10,571 bases of DNA from Oscillospiraceae bacterium (GTDB lineage: Bacteria > Bacillota_A > Clostridia > Oscillospirales > Ruminococcaceae). Location of the stretch: positions 1 through 10,571 of the forward strand of contig JAFPQL010000276.1 in NCBI GenBank assembly GCA_017414145.1. The letters are read 5' to 3'. Below, in pieces: positions 1 to 5,783 of the stretch. Within the stretch, counting starts at the first letter, position 1. Each line of letters begins with the position of its first letter. The position numbers and the translations under genes are program-made. The notes below the pieces were generated by a model. That model was given only the letters and a program-made list of their open reading frames with translations. It was not told the DNA's origin and made no database searches.

Positions 1-784
1 ATTCGGAGTGGACGCGGCACAGCACGGGCTGACCGTCCGCGACATCACCCATGACCAGCGCGAGATGCTCTCTGCCGGTGATGACATTGCGGTAGCCGTG
101 CATCTCAAAGGTGCCGAATTCCGTCGGCAGATGCGCTGACGCAATATGCTCCGTAAAAACATCGTGCATTCTGCGGTAGCACTGCAGCGCCCTGACGGTC
201 GTCGTGACCAGCCCGTGCGCTTCGGCAAATGCCGCAAGCTCCGGCATCCGCATCATCTGCCCGTCGTCCGCCATGATCTCACAGCAAAGACCGCAGGGCG
301 AAAGTCCTGCCAGACGCAGCAGATCGACGGTCGCCTCCGTGTGGCCGCTGCGCTCCAGCACGCCGCCCGGCCGCGCCGCAAGCGGGAACATATGCCCCGG
401 TCTGCGGAAATCCGCCGGCCGCGCATCGGGACTGACGCACATTCTCGCCGTCAGACCGCGCTCTGCCGCGGAGATGCCCGTCGTCGTCTGCACATGGTCA
501 ATCGACTCGGTAAACGCCGTGCCGTGATTGTCCGTGTTGTGTGCGACCATCTGCCGCAGACCGAGCCGTTGCACATGGGCGCGGTCCATCGGCATACAGA
601 TCAGTCCTTTGGCGCAGCTCGCCATGAAGTTGACATTTTCCGTTGTGGCAAATTCAGCGGCGCAGATCAGATCGCCTTCGTTTTCGCGTTCCGGGTCATC
701 CGTCACGAGAATGACTTTGCCCTCCCGCAGCGCCTGCATCGCGTCCCGGACGGACTGATACATCTCCTCATGAGTTGTACGCAT
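1..784 (-). CDS. ribBA: Bifunctional RibBA: 3,4-dihydroxy-2-butanone-4-phosphate synthase / GTP cyclohydrolase II, 3' end cut off by the window
   Basis: The N-terminal domain makes 3,4-dihydroxy-2-butanone 4-phosphate from ribulose 5-phosphate. The C-terminal domain opens GTP to start the pyrimidine branch of riboflavin synthesis. 261 residues are visible, of roughly 400 expected. Residues 1 to about 205 are the RibB domain: the acidic DDPERENEGDL loop (29-39), RRPGHMFPL (127-135), GHTEATVDL (147-155), and CEIMADDG (168-175). The RibA domain begins near residue 206, and the visible part ends in the family motif VLCRVHSE, just before its zinc-binding cysteines. The ATG at 784-782 is chosen because AGAGG lies about 8 nt upstream. 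It sits 23 bp after ribE in the same direction, so it is the third gene of the riboswitch-controlled rib operon. ribH would be expected next, beyond the left edge, but is not seen. Confidence 0.95.
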   Translation of the reverse strand, partial: MRTTHEEMYQSVRDAMQALREGKVILVTDDPERENEGDLICAAEFATTENVNFMASCAKGLICMPMDRAHVQRLGLRQMVAHNTDNHGTAFTESIDHVQTTTGISAAERGLTARMCVSPDARPADFRRPGHMFPLAARPGGVLERSGHTEATVDLLRLAGLSPCGLCCEIMADDGQMMRMPELAAFAEAHGLVTTTVRALQCYRRMHDVFTEHIASAHLPTEFGTFEMHGYRNVITGREHLALVMGDVADGQPVLCRVHSE

Positions 785-807
785 TCTGAACCTCTTTTCG
801 TTTGATT

Positions 808-1446
808 TCAGAGAAATCCGTTCTCTGCGAGCAGTTCTGCGGTCAGCCCGCCGGACGGGTGCTGTCTGAGCAGCTTCTCTGTGTATTTCGCAAGGATGTC
901 GCATTCCAGATTGACGGCATCCCCCGGCCTGCGGGAGAGCAGCGTCGTCTCCTTTGCCGTATGCGGGATGACGGAAACACTGAAATCCTGCCTTGTGACC
1001 CGCACGACCGTCAGGCTGATGCCGTCAATTGCGACGGAGCCTTTTTCGACGAGATAACGCAGCACGGACGGTTCCGCCGCGATTGTGACCCAGACGGCGT
1101 TGTCCTCCCGCCGCAGCTTCCGGACGGTGCCGGTCCCGTCGATATGCCCTGACACGATATGTCCGCCGAACCGCCCGTTTGCGGGCATGGCGCGTTCCAG
1201 GTTGACGGCGCTGCCGGGACGCAGCCTGCCGAGATTGGTGCGCCGCATGGTTTCCGGCATCACATCTGCCGAAAAGCCGGTTCCGTCCGTCCGGCAGACG
1301 GTCAGGCAGGTGCCGTTGACCGCGATGCTGTCACCGAGCTTCACATCCTCCAGCACAACGGACGCGGAAACCGTCAGAACCGAGGAGGCGGCGCCGGTCT
1401 GCACACTGCGGACGGTGCCGATTTCCTCTATGATTCCCGTGAACAA
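808..1446 (-). CDS. ribE: Riboflavin synthase alpha subunit, TTG start
   Basis: This enzyme joins two molecules of 6,7-dimethyl-8-ribityllumazine to give riboflavin, the last step of the pathway, in the cytoplasm. The 212-residue length is normal. Two tandem lumazine-binding (barrel) domains are visible. The first starts with the family signature MFTGIIEE (1-8) and has SIAVNGTCLTV (40-50). The second follows GHIVSGHIDG (95-104) and has the matching SVAIDGISLTV (137-147). The start is a TTG at 1446-1444, since the MFTGI signature begins exactly there; AAGGAGG at 1460-1454 lies 7 nt upstream. The nearby ATG at 1451-1449 is in the ribD frame. The gene overlaps the end of ribD by 19 bp, which suggests translational coupling. 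Also called ribC in some Firmicute nomenclatures. Confidence 0.95.
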   Translation of the reverse strand: MFTGIIEEIGTVRSVQTGAASSVLTVSASVVLEDVKLGDSIAVNGTCLTVCRTDGTGFSADVMPETMRRTNLGRLRPGSAVNLERAMPANGRFGGHIVSGHIDGTGTVRKLRREDNAVWVTIAAEPSVLRYLVEKGSVAIDGISLTVVRVTRQDFSVSVIPHTAKETTLLSRRPGDAVNLECDILAKYTEKLLRQHPSGGLTAELLAENGFL

Positions 1447-2543
1447 TTCATGGCCTCCTTTACCGTATAATCCAGCAGCAGATCGCCGCCGAAGCGCGTG
1501 ATCTCCGGTGCGGAAAGCTGTACGGCATCCGACACGGCTTCAACGCCGCGCCCGCCGATTGCCGGTTTTGCATCGGCGCCGCCGAAAATTTTGGGCGCGA
1601 TGTAAATCTGCACCTGCTGCACGATGCCGGCGCGGAGCGCAGCCGCATGGAGCTCTGCGCCGCCCTCGATCAGGACGCTGTCGAGCTGCATTTTGCCGAG
1701 CGCCTGCATCAGAGCCGGCAGGCTGACTTTTCCGCTGCTGTCGGCCGGCAGCGTCAGCACGCAGACACCGGCGTCCTCTAACCGCTGCTGCTGCACCGGA
1801 TCGGGGTCACAGGCCGCGGCAATGACCGGAATCTCCCTTGCCGTCTGCACCAGTGCGGAGCGGAGCGGCAGGCGCAGACGGCTGTCACAGACCACGCGCA
1901 CCGGATGACTCGGATGCGCTGTGCGGCAGTTCAGCATCGGGTCATCCGCCAGAACCGTCCCGATGCCGCAGAGAATCGCAGCAACGCGCTTTCTCGTTTC
2001 ATGCACATGGGCGCGTGCAGCCTCTCCGGTAATCCACCTGGACTGACCGGTTCCGGTCGCGGTTTTTCCGTCGGCGGTCATGGCCGTCTTGAGAATGCAG
2101 TACGGCGTTCCGGTTGTGATGTAATGGAAGAAAATCCGGTTGAGGCGATCGCACGCTTCTTTGCAGATGCCGGTCTGCACCTCGATGCCGGCGTCCCGGA
2201 GCTGCCGGATGCCCTTTCCCGCGACGAGCGGATTCGGGTCATCCGAGCCGACGACGACCCGTCTGATTCCCGCGGCAATGACTGCCTCGGTGCAGGGCGG
2301 ATTCTTGCCGTGATGACAGCAGGGTTCCAGCGTGACATACATCACGGCGCCGTGCGGGTCTTCCGTGCAGCTTTTGAGGGCATTGCGTTCGGCGTGCAGT
2401 CCGCCGAAGCGCTCGTGCCAGCCTTCGCCGATGACGCGGCCGTCCCGCACGATCACGCAGCCGACGAGCGGATTCGGATTGACGAATCCGGTGCCGCGTC
2501 CGGCGAGCGCAGCGGCGCGCAGCATCCATTCCGCATCGGTCAT
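1428..2543 (-). CDS. ribD: Bifunctional RibD: diaminohydroxyphosphoribosylaminopyrimidine deaminase / 5-amino-6-(5-phosphoribosylamino)uracil reductase
   Basis: RibD carries out the second and third steps of the GTP branch of riboflavin synthesis: zinc-dependent deamination of the pyrimidine, then NADPH-dependent reduction of the ribose side chain. The protein has 371 residues, normal for the family. The deaminase domain (about 1-145) has VNPNPLVGCVIV (21-32), HAE (50-52) with the catalytic glutamate, and the zinc cysteines in EPCCHHGKNPPC (73-84). The reductase domain (about 147-363) has KTAMTADGK (152-160), SRWITG (168-173) and the LIEGGAELH stretch (291-299). The ATG at 2543 is preferred over upstream in-frame ATGs because AAGGAG lies 7 nt before it. 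The longer forms would also start within or before the attenuator hairpin. First gene of the rib operon, directly after the FMN riboswitch and its terminator. Confidence 0.95.
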   Translation of the reverse strand: MTDAEWMLRAAALAGRGTGFVNPNPLVGCVIVRDGRVIGEGWHERFGGLHAERNALKSCTEDPHGAVMYVTLEPCCHHGKNPPCTEAVIAAGIRRVVVGSDDPNPLVAGKGIRQLRDAGIEVQTGICKEACDRLNRIFFHYITTGTPYCILKTAMTADGKTATGTGQSRWITGEAARAHVHETRKRVAAILCGIGTVLADDPMLNCRTAHPSHPVRVVCDSRLRLPLRSALVQTAREIPVIAAACDPDPVQQQRLEDAGVCVLTLPADSSGKVSLPALMQALGKMQLDSVLIEGGAELHAAALRAGIVQQVQIYIAPKIFGGADAKPAIGGRGVEAVSDAVQLSAPEITRFGGDLLLDYTVKEAMNCSRES

Positions 2544-2564
2544 GTTCGTTCTCCTTTCAGACAT

Positions 2565-2594
2565 AAAAAATCCCCGAAGACAATTCTTCGGGGA
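2565..2594 (-). terminator. Attenuator terminator of the FMN riboswitch, upstream of ribD
   Basis: On the minus strand there is a perfect 10-bp stem, TCCCCGAAGA / TCTTCGGGGA, with a 4-nt ATTG loop, followed at once by six T. It lies about 90 nt after the riboswitch aptamer and just before the ribD ribosome binding site, the usual place for a riboswitch-controlled intrinsic terminator. Its 5' arm can alternatively pair with the first strand of the aptamer (2817-2808). Confidence 0.93.
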
Positions 2595-2686
2595 TGCGGG
2601 TGTTTCGTTCGGGCAGTGCCGCATTGCGCCGGAGGTGCAGATGCGCCGTCAGGCGGGCTTTGCGCGGTGCTGCCGTAAAGATTCCC

Positions 2687-2818
2687 GTTCTTCTCCCGTC
2701 CGGACTATACCGTCGGTGCCGGATTTTCACCGGCTCGGCCTGCGGATGCAGGTTCACGGACTCCGGACGCGTCAGCGCCCGTCACCGTCGGTTATGAATG
2801 ACACATACCCCGAAGAAC
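2687..2818 (-). promoter_or_regulatory. FMN riboswitch (RFN element) controlling ribD-ribE-ribBA
   Basis: The minus strand shows the hallmark RFN segments in order: closing stem GTTCTTC (2818-2812) with GAAGAAC (2693-2687), ACCGACGGT after a short hairpin, GCCGAGCCGGTGAAAATCC, a second ACCGACGGT, and AGTCCGGACGGGAGAAGA at the 3' end. The class is known to bind FMN and to shut off riboflavin genes. The terminator after it and the ribD start make a transcription-termination mechanism likely. The first conserved hairpin is TATG-TGTCATT-CATA, a variant of the more common GGGTGAAATTCCC form. Confidence 0.95.
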
Positions 2819-2825
2819 AGTTATC

Positions 2826-2854
2826 ATTATACAACTCTTTTTGCAGTTTGTCAA
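2826..2854 (-). promoter_or_regulatory. Consensus sigma-A promoter of the rib operon
   Basis: On the minus strand, TTGACA (2854-2849), a 17-nt spacer and TATAAT (2831-2826) match the vegetative consensus perfectly. Transcription should begin near 2819, so the RNA opens almost exactly with the first strand of the FMN aptamer. Confidence 0.93.
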
Positions 2855-2875
2855 GCCCCTGTGCAGAGAACGGCA

Positions 2876-3835
2876 TCAGGACTCCGAAAAATGCAGCACG
2901 CCGTTCCGCATCAGGTTGCGCAGGAAAATCAGACGCGCACGGTCACGGCATTCCGGCCGCGCCATGTAGTACAGATAGTGCTCCAGCAGATTGAACGGGT
3001 CAAAGGTGCGCCCTTCAATCTTGAACTGCTGAAAGCCCATCGGGACATAGGTGTTCCAGATTTCGTCGGGCGTGATGTGGTTTTTCAGACCCGTGATGTC
3101 AAAGAGCGACCGGTGCTCGCACTGACATGAGAAAATCGGCGCGTATTCCGGATGCTTCTGCTCAAAGCGGTCGGTCTGATACGGGATTCTCGACGGCTTT
3201 CTGAAGAACTCCGCGACCTCGATCTGCTCCTTGCCGATGGCTTCATAGTGCATCGAACGGTGGGGACATTTCGGATTGCAGCAGGGATTGACCAGAATCT
3301 CGATCTTCTCCTTGTCGGGAATCTTCTCCAGCACATCCATGTCGTGATTGAGGTCATAGTCCAGCACGACGATGTGATAGTCGCGCCCGACCTCCGCGTA
3401 GAGCTGCTCCGGGTCTGTGATGCGCTTGCAGGTGGAGCTGGTCAGCTTGTAGTTCGGGTAGTTTTTGCGGATATAGTCTTCGAGCAGCGGGGAAAACACG
3501 ATACATTCGTTCAGACCGTTGTCCGCCGCGTGCATGACCATATTGCAGAAGGGGTCGCTCAGATGCTTTTCCTCCAGCACCGGATTGGTGAAGGTGAAGC
3601 GCAGGGGAATGTTCTTCGACTGAAACGCCTTGACGACCGTGCGGACAAAGGTTTTGTCGCAGACGCCGTGCTGCAGTCTGCCGCCGTTCCACATCGACGG
3701 CGGAAACACGCCGTACACCGATGCGATCTCGACGCCCTCGCGGAACAGCTCCGGGCTTTTCTCCAGCATTGTGATAAAGAGCATATTGAATCTTGTCAGC
3801 CGCGCAAAATCGGGCAGATGAAACCGGACTCTCAT
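2876..3835 (-). CDS. Cysteine-rich protein resembling the U32 peptidase / UbiV-like family, function unknown
   Basis: A soluble 319-residue protein with no signal peptide or membrane segment. The most telling motifs are the C-terminal GFQQFKIEGR (267-276), like the KIEGR element of U32-family proteins, and LVNPCCNPKCPHRSMHY (181-197), like the cysteine-containing central region of that family. CQC (237-239) follows about 47 residues later. In UbiU, UbiV and related U32 proteins, four cysteines in this part hold a [4Fe-4S] cluster; here Cys185 or 186, Cys190, Cys237 and Cys239 are possible ligands. That is an inference from spacing. The N-terminal SVYGVFPPSMWNGGRLQHG (39-57) also looks conserved but I cannot name it. 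The ATG at 3835 has AAGGAGG 7 nt upstream. The gene stands alone between the coaX terminator and the rib promoter, with its own promoter and no clear terminator. Substrate unknown: RNA modification or another Fe-S role is possible, and protease activity need not be assumed. Confidence 0.6.
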   Translation of the reverse strand: MRVRFHLPDFARLTRFNMLFITMLEKSPELFREGVEIASVYGVFPPSMWNGGRLQHGVCDKTFVRTVVKAFQSKNIPLRFTFTNPVLEEKHLSDPFCNMVMHAADNGLNECIVFSPLLEDYIRKNYPNYKLTSSTCKRITDPEQLYAEVGRDYHIVVLDYDLNHDMDVLEKIPDKEKIEILVNPCCNPKCPHRSMHYEAIGKEQIEVAEFFRKPSRIPYQTDRFEQKHPEYAPIFSCQCEHRSLFDITGLKNHITPDEIWNTYVPMGFQQFKIEGRTFDPFNLLEHYLYYMARPECRDRARLIFLRNLMRNGVLHFSES

Positions 3836-3874
3836 GGATACGCCTCCTTGCAGATGTTGTGGTGATACAGCCTT

Positions 3875-3903
3875 ATTGTATCGCAGATTGCCGGTTTTGT
3901 CAA
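3875..3903 (-). promoter_or_regulatory. Sigma-A promoter of the U32-like gene
   Basis: TTGACA (3903-3898), 17 nt, TACAAT (3880-3875) on the minus strand, 11 of 12 consensus positions. It begins 17 bp after the coaX terminator and about 40 bp before the start codon, so the downstream gene is an independent transcription unit. Confidence 0.9.
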
Positions 3904-3919
3904 GCGCCGGTCACGGCAG

Positions 3920-3955
3920 AAAAAACGCGCCCCGCCCTCATCCGGGCAGAGCACG
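3920..3955 (-). terminator. Intrinsic terminator of the panT-coaX operon
   Basis: On the minus strand CGTGCTCTGCCC pairs along 12 positions with GGGCGGGGCGCG (three G-U pairs) around the loop GGATGA, followed by six T. It begins about 18 nt after the coaX stop codon. Confidence 0.92.
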
Positions 3956-3973
3956 CTGAAAAACTGTATTGTA

Positions 3974-4741
3974 TCAGGTTTGATTTTTCCGGTAAATCAG
4001 CATCAGACCCTTGAGCAGAAGCTGCTCGTCCAGCAGAATTTTCCGCCTGCAGTAGGGGACGATGACGGGGGCGTTTCCGCCGGTCGCAACGACCGTGCAG
4101 TGTGCGCCGAGCTCCTCCTCGATGCGGTCGGCGATGCCGTCGATCGCAGAGGCTGTGCTGTAGATGATGCCGCTTTTCATACACTCGGCGGTGTTGGCGC
4201 CGATGACGCGGCGGGGCGGCTCCAGACCGATCTCCGGAAGCTGTGAGGCGCGGCTTGTCAGAGAACTGAGCGCGACGCGCACACCCGGAATAATCAGTCC
4301 GCCGATGAAGGTGCGGCTGCTGTCTACGACGGAGATTGTCGTGGCAGTGCCGAGATCAACGGTTATGACCGGCAGCGGGTAATACTGTGCAGCCGCAACG
4401 GCATCCGCGACGCGGTCGCTGCCGAGCGCCGCAGGATTGTCCAGCCGGATCTTCAGGCCGGTTCTGACGCCTGCGCCGACGATCAGCGGCTCCTGCCCGA
4501 CTGTGCGCAGCAGGGCGACCCGCATGGTCTGCGTGACCGGCGGCACGACCGAAGAAAGGATGCAGCCCGTAAACGCCGCGGGATCCAGTCTGTGCAGTCC
4601 CAGCACCGTCCGGAGCAGCACCGTGTATTCAATTTCCGCGGAGAGCGGGGCTGTGGCAATCCGCTCCGTGAAGACGATGCCGTTTTCATCGAAGGCACCG
4701 AGCACGATGTTCGTATTGCCGATATCGACTGCAAAAACCAT
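3974..4741 (-). CDS. coaX: Type III pantothenate kinase
   Basis: CoaX phosphorylates pantothenate to 4'-phosphopantothenate with ATP, the first committed step of coenzyme A synthesis. Members of this class are not feedback-inhibited by CoA and need a monovalent cation. The 255-residue length is typical. The ASKHA-type fold is shown by DIGNTNIVLG (6-15, phosphate loop), the pantothenate-site stretch ALGSDRVADA (105-114), the catalytic VDLGTATT (128-135), GGLIIPGV (147-154), and NTAECMKSG (183-191). The ATG at 4741 has GGAG 6 nt upstream. The gene follows the ECF S component by 12 bp, so the two are almost certainly co-transcribed and would be subject to whatever the structured leader upstream controls. 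The next enzyme, CoaBC, is encoded divergently nearby. Confidence 0.96.
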   Translation of the reverse strand: MVFAVDIGNTNIVLGAFDENGIVFTERIATAPLSAEIEYTVLLRTVLGLHRLDPAAFTGCILSSVVPPVTQTMRVALLRTVGQEPLIVGAGVRTGLKIRLDNPAALGSDRVADAVAAAQYYPLPVITVDLGTATTISVVDSSRTFIGGLIIPGVRVALSSLTSRASQLPEIGLEPPRRVIGANTAECMKSGIIYSTASAIDGIADRIEEELGAHCTVVATGGNAPVIVPYCRRKILLDEQLLLKGLMLIYRKNQT

Positions 4742-4753
4742 ATGATACTCCGG

Positions 4754-5386
4754 TCAGGATTCCGAATTTGCCTGTCCCTTTGACAGCGGAAGAATATGGG
4801 ACTGGTAGAGCGCCGTGCCGACGATGCCGCCGACGACGGTGGTGACGATCATCTCCACGACGGCGTTGACGCCGACGAAGGAGCAGACGAACACGAAGAG
4901 ATTTCTGCCCTTGATCAGACCCTGTAAATACTCGGTCTTGCCGAAGCACAGCACCAGCGCGCTCATGAAGAACAGCGTGTTCAGGAAGGCTGCGGCAAAG
5001 CCTGCGATAAAGCTCGACTTGACGCCGCCGATGCGCTGTTCCGCGAAGCGGAAGATCAGGCCGACCAGCAGGCCGTCAAGCGCGCGCGGGATAAACCGCT
5101 GCACAAAGGCGAGAAACGGGTTCAGGTCAAAGAGTATGACACCCATGGCGCTTGTTACGCCGATGCCGAGGCACTGTAAAAAGCTCAGGATGCCGAACAT
5201 GGATCCCACGGCGAGTCCGCCTACAGGTCCGAGTGCAATCGCGCCGATTGCGATGAGAATGGGGTTCAGTGTGACCGACAGCGGCCCGATCGGAACGGTG
5301 CCGACCGGCGTGAATGAGAACAGCAGCAGCAGCGCTGTCAGCATTCCGAGGATCACGATTGCTCTTGTCTTGTCTTTTCTGTTCAT
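4754..5386 (-). CDS. panT: ECF transporter S component, predicted pantothenate-specific (PanT type)
   Basis: A 210-residue integral membrane protein with about six hydrophobic segments (roughly 8-26, 40-57, 58-76, 80-98, 125-148, 165-196). It has the features of small substrate-binding S components of energy-coupling factor transporters: a short charged N-terminus, SVTLNPILIAIGAIALGPVGG (37-57), and interior loops rich in Gly and Pro. The energising EcfT/EcfA/EcfA' module is not in the window, as is usual for group II ECF systems. The specificity is inferred from context: it is 12 bp upstream of coaX and divergent from coaBC. Sequence alone does not exclude another vitamin. Start chosen at 5386 because AAGGAGG ends 9 nt before it. 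An in-frame ATG at 5413 would add nine residues, but only a G-rich run lies 1-6 nt before it. The gene is preceded by a long structured leader. Confidence 0.82.
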   Translation of the reverse strand: MNRKDKTRAIVILGMLTALLLLFSFTPVGTVPIGPLSVTLNPILIAIGAIALGPVGGLAVGSMFGILSFLQCLGIGVTSAMGVILFDLNPFLAFVQRFIPRALDGLLVGLIFRFAEQRIGGVKSSFIAGFAAAFLNTLFFMSALVLCFGKTEYLQGLIKGRNLFVFVCSFVGVNAVVEMIVTTVVGGIVGTALYQSHILPLSKGQANSES

Positions 5387-5421
5387 GGTGGATTTCCTCC
5401 TTGTTGTTATCATTCCCCCTT

Positions 5422-5595
5422 GGGAACCCCTGAATCCATCACGCCTTACGGCTCGGCACGCAATCTGCTTGCAGCTTTTCCGTCATCCTGCACGAAAACT
5501 CTTTGCCGGGCGCCAGCCCGGCGGCATCGTTTTCATACAGTCTGACGAAAGATCTGACTGCGCATCTTGCGCACCGGATTGATTCAGTGATTCCC
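5422..5595 (-). promoter_or_regulatory. Highly structured RNA leader of panT-coaX, riboswitch-like, class not recognised
   Basis: Hand folding of the minus strand gives a three-way junction. P1 pairs 5595-5581 with 5436-5422 (14 of 15 positions). A long arm consists of 5576-5567 with 5463-5454 (10 bp), a GA/GA loop, 5564-5557 with 5475-5466 (8 bp, AA bulge), an internal loop, 5550-5543 with 5485-5478 (8 bp), a second GA/GA loop, 5540-5529 with 5499-5488 (12 bp), a 6x5 loop, and 5522-5516 with 5511-5505 (7 bp) capped by TGGC. P3 is GCC-GTAA-GGC (5452-5443). About seven pairs are G-U on this strand and would be A-C mismatches on the other, so the RNA is read in the panT direction. It does not match FMN, TPP, cobalamin, THF, preQ1 or ZTP consensus elements as I know them. 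The role in sensing pantothenate or CoA is inferred from position only. Confidence 0.72.
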
Positions 5596-5621
5596 TTACA
5601 GGGATACAATACAGCAGCTAT

Positions 5622-5650
5622 ATTATAGCGCAAACCTGCTGAAAAGTAAA
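5622..5650 (-). promoter_or_regulatory. Promoter of the panT-coaX operon
   Basis: TTTACT (5650-5645), 17 nt, TATAAT (5627-5622) on the minus strand: a perfect -10 and four of six -35 positions. Transcription would begin near 5615, giving a leader of about 230 nt before the panT start codon, which holds the folded element 5595-5422. Confidence 0.8.
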
Positions 5651-5683
5651 CAGTTTCCGGTGAAATTTCCAAAACATTGTGAA

Positions 5684-5693
5684 TTTCCGGAAA
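5684..5693. promoter_or_regulatory. Palindrome between the divergent panT and coaBC promoters, possible operator
   Basis: TTTCCGGAAA is a perfect 10-bp palindrome. The half TTTCCGG recurs at 5654-5660, and a second 8-bp palindrome GAAATTTC lies at 5662-5669. All sit between the two divergent -10 boxes, where one regulator could affect both genes. No regulator is identified, and AT-rich palindromes this short can occur by chance. Confidence 0.3.
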
Positions 5694-5719
5694 ACGGGCT
5701 TTCTTTTTTTTCGCAAAAA

Positions 5720-5728
5720 TGGTATAAT
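5720..5728 (+). promoter_or_regulatory. Extended -10 promoter of coaBC
   Basis: TGGTATAAT on the plus strand is a TGn-extended, perfect -10 box (TATAAT at 5723-5728). The -35 region is a T-rich run without a good TTGACA match, which fits an extended -10 promoter. Transcription would start near 5735, about 50 nt before the coaBC ATG. Confidence 0.75.
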
Positions 5729-5783
5729 AAGACAGAACCGCGGCACGCTGCGGTGGATTTTTCAGATACGGAGGAGCAAATCC

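Noticed and set aside
1905..2678. Open frame of 257 codons on the plus strand, and similar frames at 146-805 and 7583-8323
   Set aside because: These mirror ribD, ribBA and the lipoprotein gene, whose motifs are unambiguous; no ribosome site or recognisable protein.
5505..5522. GC-rich hairpin GCCGGGC-TGGC-GCCCGGC as a terminator
   Set aside because: No T run follows on either strand; it fits better as the tip of the long arm of the leader RNA.
5422..5595. Reading the long imperfect inverted repeat as a MITE or integron attC site
   Set aside because: No flanking target duplication or attC core sites were seen, and the G-U pairs favour one strand as RNA. A MITE cannot be fully excluded without checking for genomic copies.
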